From contig JBKQHO010000051.1 of NCBI GenBank assembly GCA_052267165.1, positions 124,001 through 188,000 on the forward strand: a stretch of DNA of 64,000 nt, given 5' to 3'. How positions within the stretch are numbered: position 1 is the first letter of the stretch; the number at the start of each line of letters is the position of its first letter. This DNA is from CAWICD01 sp052267165. GTDB lineage: Bacteria > Vulcanimicrobiota > Vulcanimicrobiia > Vulcanimicrobiales > Vulcanimicrobiaceae. Position numbers and translations under genes: made by a program. Under the pieces are notes generated by a model. The model searched no databases. It was given only the letters and a program-made list of their open reading frames with translations, and had not been told where the DNA came from. Below are positions 58,545 through 64,000 of the stretch, piece by piece.

Positions 58545-58764
58545 CCGCTCGGCATCCTGGTATGGGCCGGTTGGGCGCGGCAGGATCTTTGGGAACGAAG
58601 ACCGGGCCATGGGCCGCTTCTTGGAAAGGACTCGCCTTCGCCGGCGGAACCGCGTCATGCTCGCCGCCGATTGGTTTCTCGGCCTGCTCCTGGGACGCGA
58701 GACCAGCGCGCAGTCGCTCGAGACAACGAAGAGCAAGCAAACGCCGTTCCGGTACGCCCACTGA
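58545..58764 (+). pseudogene. possible NDH-2-like C-terminal fragment
   Basis: From ATG 58609 a 51-codon frame contains RLRRRNRVMLAADWFLGLLL followed by GRETSAQ. This resembles the amphipathic C terminus of NDH-2-type oxidoreductases (R-x-V-x-x-D-W-x-x-x-L-x-x-x-R-D-x). The bases just upstream, in another frame, give ILVWAGWARQDLW, comparable to the preceding A-W-x-x-W-R-x-x-Y segment. No flavin domains remain. Tentative. Confidence 0.35.
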
Positions 58765-58779
58765 GGTCCGCTAATTGAT

Positions 58780-59864
58780 TCTGGCGGATCATCGTCGAGC
58801 GAACGCCTGCGACCTCGATCGCATGGTTTAGCATTGGATTTTCGTCGACTTCATGTGGGATCTCGACGGCCGGGCGTTCTTGGCCGTCGAAGGCCTTGGC
58901 GGCAAGCACGGCGCTTCGACGCGCTCGCGGAGCGCGGGCGGGGCGGCGCCGTTTGCAGCTCAGCGGTCCTGCGTGACCCTGCGCCGCCCGACGTTGCTCG
59001 GAACGGTCGCTGAGGCGAACCTCCCGCTCGAGCCGCGGAAGCCTGACACCTGCTCGAAGGCCCGATCCCTTCGCCGGCGCTAGCGGCGTTCCGCCGCATG
59101 GAGATGGGCCGCTGGATCGAGCGTCATGCCCACATGCTCGGCGGAGAGGCGCGCGGCGACTTGACCTCCATCGGCGTACCCGTCCCATCCCACGATACGG
59201 GCCGGCCCGGGCATTCCGAAGTTGCGATGGTGACCGACATCGGTCGCGCCATCTACTTCAATACCGTACCGCTCTGGCTGGGCAACGCGCGCTGGCACGC
59301 GCAGGCAACGGCGGCGCGCGGCATCCCCGAGCAACACGTGCAGCAATCGTGGCAGACCGTCTTCAAAGTCATCGGCATGCGGCTGCCCGTCCCCGATCCC
59401 GGGATCCTGACGCAGATGCGCCACGCGGTCATCCAGAGCCGCGGCGCGTTAACCAAAGAACGGTCGTCGCCGAGGGCACGCCGGCTGCAGCCTTCTTCGC
59501 CTCGTTCGCTACCCAAGAAGGGCCGGTCGCGCAGTACGAACGGCTGCGAGCCCAAGGCTTCAGCGACGAAGAGATCTTCTGCGAAGTCCTCACTCCAGCG
59601 CAACTCGAGACCGGACGCCAGTGGCAGCTCAACCGCATCAGCGTCGCCGAGGAGCACCGCCGCACCGCCGTCGTGCGCGAGCTGATCGGCCGCCGCCGCG
59701 ACGGAGCGCCGGGAACGGCGACGGAGGAGTTTCGGGTCGTCGCCGCCTGCACGCCGCACGAGCGTCACACCGTCGGAATCGCTTCACGCCGTTCTTTTAG
59801 CCCGAATCGGACAACTGTAAAGGTCGCCGCTCATCAGCAGCCGCTGCTAGACGAGCCGGCCTAG
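58780..59864 (+). pseudogene. decayed paralogue of the 46-kb B12-binding protein
   Basis: Homology to the 46010-47476 protein runs through three frames: IFVDFMWDLDGRAFLAVEGL (about 58838-58900) and LRRPTLLGTVAEANLPLE; then FRRMEMGRWIERHAHMLGGE and the following 120 residues (about 59089-59450); then VVAEGTPAAAFFASFATQEG and VLTPAQLETGRQWQLNRISV with AEEHRRTAVVRELIG. It breaks off at ACTPHERHTVGI, just into the cobalamin Rossmann domain, so the B12-binding half is lost. An in-frame stop also precedes the IFVDF segment. A clear pseudogene. Confidence 0.8.
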
Positions 59865-59896
59865 GTCGGCGCGGCCCAGCGCGCCGAGAGGCAGCT

Positions 59897-60529
59897 TTAC
59901 GTCGCTGCGGCGGTACGAGTAACTCCGAGATCGCCAAGCACGTGACGCGCGGCCGCTCGGAAACGGCGCACATCCCCGTAGGTCCGGGAGACGAGCATAG
60001 CCCCTTCCAAGGCGCCAAGCATCGTTCGAGCACGCTCTCGCGCCGGCTCGCGAAACGAAAGGCTGCCGGCACGGCGTCCCCCTTCCAAGACCGATGCCAG
60101 CCAGACCTCGTTCGCGTCGAAAAAGCGCCGAAGCTCAGCCTGCATCGGCTCCGGAAGCGTCGTATATTCGGCTGCAAGCATGCCGCACAGACACATGCGC
60201 TCGCTGCAAAGGACGGCGTCGTAGAGCCGCACGTAAAGCCGCAGCTTCTCAGGCGCGTCCTGCGTTCGACGGTCGATCGCCTCCAACGCCTCGCCGAACG
60301 ATACGTGATAACGCTCGATCAGTGCTCGGCCCAGCTCGGCCTTCGAGGGAAAGTGGTAGTGAAGACTGGCCTTGCTGACCGATAGCTTCGAGGCGATGTC
60401 GGCATAGCTGAAGCCGTTGAAGCCTCGAGTTTGGGCGAGTTGCTCCGCAACGTCGAGAATTCCTTGCGCTACCGCCGACCTGCGCGTCGCGGCGCCAAGA
60501 GGTGGGACTTTTTCGAGGGACCGCTTCAC
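59897..60529 (-). CDS. TetR/AcrR-family transcriptional regulator
   Basis: 210 residues from a GTG. N-terminal TetR helix-turn-helix: LAQTRGFNGFSYADIASKLS, then VSKASLHYHFPSKAELGRAL. The ligand-binding C-terminal domain (about residues 85-200) contains a C-x-C-x-x-L segment, SERMCLCGMLAAEYTTLPEP, as in TetR_C proteins of the YcdC-like group. It is divergent from the cupin/DUF1059 genes, with two operator-like repeats in between, so it most likely represses both directions. Confidence 0.9.
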   Translation of the reverse strand: MKRSLEKVPPLGAATRRSAVAQGILDVAEQLAQTRGFNGFSYADIASKLSVSKASLHYHFPSKAELGRALIERYHVSFGEALEAIDRRTQDAPEKLRLYVRLYDAVLCSERMCLCGMLAAEYTTLPEPMQAELRRFFDANEVWLASVLEGGRRAGSLSFREPARERARTMLGALEGAMLVSRTYGDVRRFRAAARHVLGDLGVTRTAAAT

Positions 60530-60538
60530 TTGACTTTT

Positions 60539-60574
60539 ACCTACTGGTAGATATAAACTTACTTACCTGTAGAT
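60539..60574. promoter_or_regulatory. twin TetR operators
   Basis: ACCTACTGGTAGAT (60539-60552) and ACTTACCTGTAGAT (60561-60574) are near-identical 14-mers whose centres are 22 bp apart, i.e. two helical turns. The first contains the palindrome CTACTGGTAG. They fill the AT-rich gap between the divergent TetR and cupin genes, so co-operative binding of TetR dimers is likely. Confidence 0.65.
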
Positions 60575-60624
60575 TAAACGCAGGCCGTTCGCGCACCTTT
60601 ATCGCCCCATGCGGGAGGCTGCCC

Positions 60625-60996
60625 ATGCCTAACCTTGAGCAACGAACCGAGCACAAGACCTTCGAGAATCCCGATGAAGTGCGGACGTTCCCGCACGGTC
60701 GGGCTGAAATTCTCGGCGTAGGCGGCGCCGAAGTGGGCCGCCTGGTCTTCGAGCCGGGCTGGCGCTGGTCGGCGGACGTCAAGCCGCTAGCCGGGACTTC
60801 GAGTTGCGAGGCCCCGCACTTTCAATATCACGTGGCGGGAAAGCTGGCGATTCGGATGGACGACGGGACCGAGATCGTCGCGGGTCCGGGCGACGTCACC
60901 TCGCTGCCGAGCGGTCACGACGCCTGGGTCGTCGGGGACGAGCCCGTAGTCGTCGTCGACTGGTTCGGCGCCACCAATTACGCAAAGCAGGCATAG
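60625..60996 (+). CDS. cupin-domain protein
   Basis: 123 residues from ATG 60625, eight bases after GGGAGG. Single cupin: GRLVFEPGWRWSADVKPLAG, then APHFQYHVAGKLAIRMDDGT (the metal-binding His positions H-x-x-x-x-H partly retained as HFQYH) and AGPGDVTSLPSGHDAWVVGD. Small cupins of this type are often attached to detoxification or signalling modules. First gene of the unit controlled by the divergent TetR; DUF1059 follows 34 bases later. Confidence 0.82.
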   Translation: MPNLEQRTEHKTFENPDEVRTFPHGRAEILGVGGAEVGRLVFEPGWRWSADVKPLAGTSSCEAPHFQYHVAGKLAIRMDDGTEIVAGPGDVTSLPSGHDAWVVGDEPVVVVDWFGATNYAKQA

Positions 60997-61030
60997 TCAA
61001 CTTACGAACGAGCGCCCAGGAGGTACTCTC

Positions 61031-61222
61031 ATGCAGACTAGCACGCGAAAGTATATCGACTGTCGTGAATTTCCGAGCGAAAGCAACTGCTCGCTTACGA
61101 TCGCGGGGACCGAAGCCGAAGTGCTCAAGGCTGCCGCCGAGCATGCGGTCTCAAGTCACGGCCATGCCGCGGGGCCACAACTCGTCGACTCGCTGCGCGG
61201 CGCCTTACGCGACGAAAAATAG
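61031..61222 (+). CDS. DUF1059 family protein
   Basis: 63 residues from ATG 61031 with a strong AGGAGG. KYIDCREFPSESNCSLTIAG and EAEVLKAAAEHAVSSHGH match DUF1059 (D-C-R-x-x-P-S-x-x-x-C-x-x-x-I-x-G, A-x-x-H-A-x-x-x-H-G-H). Two cysteines and a terminal histidine pair could bind metal; the function is unknown. Co-transcribed with the cupin gene. Confidence 0.85.
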   Translation: MQTSTRKYIDCREFPSESNCSLTIAGTEAEVLKAAAEHAVSSHGHAAGPQLVDSLRGALRDEK

Positions 61223-61502
61223 GCTGGGGCGGGCAAGGTCGCTTTTGCGACGGCCCACCGTCGGAGCGCTCGCGGCACGCGGTGCCGCGGGCGTTCCAGC
61301 GTCACGGCCGGTGCATGGCCGGCGCCATGAGCCACGGTTAAATCTGCAATAACGTCTTCTTAACGCGATCTCTATCTCGCGCGTGTACGCTCGCAAGGGG
61401 AGAGGACCTTCCCCCTTGCCCGCCCCGGACCGCCCAGCCCTCGGGGCTACCTCGCGCCTGACAGTTCAGAGAGCCATCAGTTTTTTCGGCTCGGAGGTCG
61501 CT
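61223..61502. other. intergenic region with a GC-rich hairpin
   Basis: A stem GCAAGGGG (61393-61400) pairs with CCCCTTGC (61412-61419). It lies about 85 bases before the next start codon and could be a leader structure or a Rho-independent-like terminator without a T-tract. AGTTTTTTCGGCTCGGAGG near 61480-61498 carries the GGAGG for the next gene. Confidence 0.35.
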
Positions 61503-64000
61503 ATGATTCATTCGCTGCGTGCGCGCGCGCTTTGCGCTACGCTTGGCATCGCATTTCTGGCTGCTACGACGGCGCCGTCGTACGCGCTTTTCAGCTTGCA
61601 CACTAACGCGCAGGTCGGCGGCGGTCCCCAGGAGCAGGGGCTGCTCCCGACCGGGCAATACGTCACGCCCCTGGCGGCGCCGGGCGCTTCATATATACCG
61701 CTGCGGACCGGGCTGCGGCCGGACACGAACGCCGACGCGAACGGCGCCGTCACCACCGCGCTCAGTCCCGACGGCAAGACGCTGCTCGTGCTCTGCAGCG
61801 GCTATAACTCCGGCTTCTACACGACGGGCGGCGCGCCGATCACGGCCCCGTTCATCGACCCGAAGACCGGGCTGCCCTCGAGCACGAAGACATCTTCATT
61901 CCAATGGGTGTTCATCTTCGACGTCTCTTCCGGGACGCCGAAGAAGCTCCAGCAGATTCAACTAACGAACACGCTGGACGGCTTGGCGTGGGACCCCTCG
62001 GGTAAGAAGTTCTACGTCTCGGGCGGTCCCGACGACCGCATCTTTATCTTCAAACAGACTTCGTCCGGCTGGACGTTCGCGCCGCCATTCGCGGTGCTGG
62101 GGCACAATTCGAACGGCTCGGCACCGGAGCCAAACTACGACGGCGGCATCCTTCACTTCACGAAGGCCGGTTCCTCGAAGCTCGTGTCGGACCTCGGCTT
62201 GAACTTCAACGCCGTGACTGCGGGCGTCGCGGTCGGCGCCGACGGGAAGACGCTGTTCGCCGCGAATCTCCAGAACGACTCGATCTCGGTCGTCGACGCG
62301 ACGACGCTCAAAGTCCGCGACACGCAGCTGTTTCATCCGGGCTCGAAGACGCCGTTCGGTGAGTACCCGTTTTGGGTACAGCCGCACTCCGCGGCGCCCG
62401 GAGCCGCGCCTGACAAGCTCTACGTCACGAGCCTGCTCGACGGCGAGATCATCGCGATCTCCAAATCGGGCGCGATGAAGACGATCGTCGTGGGGGGTGA
62501 GCCCGCCAAGACGCTGCTGACGCGCGACGGGCGGTTGCTCTACGTGGTGAATCCCGACCTCGACGAGATCGAGGTCGTCGACACGGCGACCGATACGCTG
62601 CGCGCGCGCATCTCGGTGCACCGGACCGGCTACCCGTACCGCGGCTCGATGCCGAACTCCATCGCGCTCAACCAGAACGGATCTTTGCTCTACGTCACGC
62701 TCGCCGGTGAGAATGCCGTGGGCGTGATCGACACCGCTTCGGGCCGCGTCTTGGGGCGCATTCCAACCGGCTGGTATCCGAGTTCCGTCACCGTCAGCGC
62801 GGACGGCAAGCGGCTCTACGTCGCGATCCCGAAGTCGAACTCCGGGCCGACGCCGACCGAAAAGGGCTACTATCTGCCGCCTGCCTATCCGAATCCGACG
62901 TATCTCGACCAGTACGTCTACGCCACCGAAAAAGCGGGTCTCTTGACGATCCCGGTGCCTGACGTCAACACGCTGTCGTATCTCAGCCTGCTCGTCGACG
63001 CGAACAACAACTTCGTGCGGCACGGGCCGAGCGCCATGATGCAGTTCCTGCACAAGCACATCAAGCACGTCATCTACATCGAAAAAGAGAACCGGACGTA
63101 CGACCAGATTCTTGGCGACCTGGACGAAGGAAACGGCGACCCGCGGCTGGTCGAGTTCCCGCAGCCCGTCTCGCCGAACTTTCACGCACTGGCTCAGCGC
63201 TTCGGCGACCTCGACAACTGGTACATGGCCTCGGACGTCAGCGGCGACGGCTGGAATTGGCTGACCCAAGGCCACGCGAACGACTACACCAACAAGACCG
63301 TGCCCGTCGATTATGCCGGCGGCGGCTTCGACTACCAGTGGAACGGCACGAACCGCAACCTCAACCTCGCGCTGCCGATCTTCGGAACGCCGACGCAAAC
63401 CGACGAACGGATGACGACGCTGGCCGATCCTTCGGGCAGTTCGACGATCCAGCCCGGCACGAAGGACATCGCGGCGACGTGGGGTGCCGACGACGACCGA
63501 CCAGGCCAAACGGGCGGGTACATTTGGGATACCGTCCTGCGCGCCGGTCTCACGCTGCGCCACTACGGGCTCTACGACGACCAGACGTTCTACACGGGGA
63601 ATCCGAGCGACCCGTACGAGATCAAGATCGACCGTTACGCCTATCGCGATCACATCGTTCAAGGCGCTCCCGTCCGGCTGGCGCTGGTCGGTCGCACCGA
63701 TCCGTACTATCGCGGCTGGGACCTCAACGAGCCCGACGAATACCGCTACGAAGAGTGGCAGCGTGAGTTCGACGACTATGTGACACACGACAATCTGCCT
63801 TCGTTCGAGATCCTCACCGTCATGAACGACCACTTCGGCAACTTCTCGACCAACGTGGGCGGCCTGCAGACCCCGACGCTGGAGCTCGCCAGCAACGACC
63901 ACTCCGTCGGACTGATCGTTGACGCGGTCTCGCACTCGCCTTACTGGAAAGACACCGCGATCTTCGTAGCCGAGGACGACTCGCAAGACGGCCCCGATCA
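61503..64000 (+). CDS. secreted YncE-like beta-propeller/phosphoesterase protein, 3' end outside window
   Basis: At least 832 residues, still open at the window end. ATG 61503 follows GGAGG. Signal peptide ALCATLGIAFLAATTAPSYA. Residues about 70-480 form a seven-bladed YncE-type propeller with repeated blades such as ALSPDGKTLLVLCSG, GVAVGADGKTLFAANLQNDS, TLLTRDGRLLYVVNPDLDEI and TVSADGKRLYVAIPKSNS. From about residue 520 comes an alkaline-phosphatase-like/phospholipase C-type domain: HVIYIEKENRTYDQILGD (metal Asp/Glu region) and, near the end, YWKDTAIFVAEDDSQDGPD. This bifunctional layout is known from secreted bacterial proteins; substrate unknown. Confidence 0.85.
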   Translation, partial: MIHSLRARALCATLGIAFLAATTAPSYALFSLHTNAQVGGGPQEQGLLPTGQYVTPLAAPGASYIPLRTGLRPDTNADANGAVTTALSPDGKTLLVLCSGYNSGFYTTGGAPITAPFIDPKTGLPSSTKTSSFQWVFIFDVSSGTPKKLQQIQLTNTLDGLAWDPSGKKFYVSGGPDDRIFIFKQTSSGWTFAPPFAVLGHNSNGSAPEPNYDGGILHFTKAGSSKLVSDLGLNFNAVTAGVAVGADGKTLFAANLQNDSISVVDATTLKVRDTQLFHPGSKTPFGEYPFWVQPHSAAPGAAPDKLYVTSLLDGEIIAISKSGAMKTIVVGGEPAKTLLTRDGRLLYVVNPDLDEIEVVDTATDTLRARISVHRTGYPYRGSMPNSIALNQNGSLLYVTLAGENAVGVIDTASGRVLGRIPTGWYPSSVTVSADGKRLYVAIPKSNSGPTPTEKGYYLPPAYPNPTYLDQYVYATEKAGLLTIPVPDVNTLSYLSLLVDANNNFVRHGPSAMMQFLHKHIKHVIYIEKENRTYDQILGDLDEGNGDPRLVEFPQPVSPNFHALAQRFGDLDNWYMASDVSGDGWNWLTQGHANDYTNKTVPVDYAGGGFDYQWNGTNRNLNLALPIFGTPTQTDERMTTLADPSGSSTIQPGTKDIAATWGADDDRPGQTGGYIWDTVLRAGLTLRHYGLYDDQTFYTGNPSDPYEIKIDRYAYRDHIVQGAPVRLALVGRTDPYYRGWDLNEPDEYRYEEWQREFDDYVTHDNLPSFEILTVMNDHFGNFSTNVGGLQTPTLELASNDHSVGLIVDAVSHSPYWKDTAIFVAEDDSQDGPD

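Noticed and set aside
61962..63986. 674-codon minus-strand open frame
   Set aside because: It lies wholly antisense to the YncE-like gene, whose signal peptide, propeller blades and phosphoesterase motifs are clear.

Overview
This is a GC-rich, gene-dense bacterial chromosome segment with many GTG and TTG starts and frequent 4-base GTGA/ATGA stop-start overlaps. There is no rRNA, tRNA, CRISPR array or complete mobile element that I can recognise. Gene content (chemoheterotroph with biotin, NAD and siroheme genes, a non-proton-pumping NADH dehydrogenase, PHA-type enzymes and a B12-binding receptor) together with base composition would fit a poorly sampled high-GC lineage such as Candidatus Eremiobacterota/Vulcanimicrobiota. 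That placement is a guess, because no phylogenetic marker lies in the window.

Layout. 1-2.7 kb: the 3' end of a LuxC-like acyl-CoA reductase, a class III aminotransferase and a Gfo/Idh/MocA oxidoreductase, all overlapping (one operon). 2.7-7.9 kb: an accessory island. It holds a glycine-rich protein gene without a recognisable start, the 5' stub of an IS110-type transposase, a DUF4160/DUF2442 pair, VapBC, a HigA-like antitoxin and broken HigB, GIY-YIG, DUF4258 and PIN fragments, all interspersed with copies of a dispersed repeat (core CCCTTCGACAGGCTCAGGG). 7.9-13.0 kb: a minus-strand operon with a dihydrolipoamide-dehydrogenase-like enzyme, a nitrilase-type amidase, NAD synthetase, precorrin-2 dehydrogenase and CinA. 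13.1-16.7 kb: three membrane proteins for polyprenyl-linked sugar transfer (PIG-V-like, GtrA, GT39). 16.9-20.4 kb: TPR lipoprotein, Amj-type lipid II flippase, M16 peptidase and a secreted protein. 20.7-24 kb: LuxR regulator and hybrid histidine kinase.

24.4-32 kb: a frameshifted MEDS-type regulator, an aldehyde dehydrogenase interrupted by UAG near its C terminus, a CoA-binding mini-ORF, acetate kinase, a HiPIP-like protein, a second LuxR paralogue, a PhaZ-like hydrolase and two glycosyltransferases. 32-45 kb: HxlR/DoxX pair, REC-PAS-GGDEF-EAL protein, deacetylase plus MaoC hydratase, a tartrate/D-malate dehydrogenase-like enzyme with an MFS transporter, and an operon of a secreted protein, an NDH-2-like enzyme and a repeat-built membrane protein. 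45-52.5 kb: transporter remnant, B12-binding protein, pirin, orphan hydrogenase-maturation protease, secreted amidase, P-loop kinase and DHFR-like reductase. 52.7-55.7 kb: bioA-bioF-bioD. 55.7-64 kb: metallophosphatase, a secreted protein, gene fragments including a decayed copy of the B12-binding protein, a TetR/cupin/DUF1059 module with twin operators, and the start of a secreted beta-propeller/phosphoesterase protein that runs off the end.

The signals most worth checking are: the in-frame UAG at a conserved position in the aldehyde dehydrogenase; the tiny CoA-binding ORF coupled to ackA; the glutamine-dependent NAD synthetase split into two overlapping genes; the probable AUU start of the siroheme gene; the intact/decayed B12-receptor paralogue pair; and the toxin-antitoxin graveyard with an IS110 stub whose leader could once have encoded a bridge RNA. 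All identifications come from reading motifs; no database search was run.
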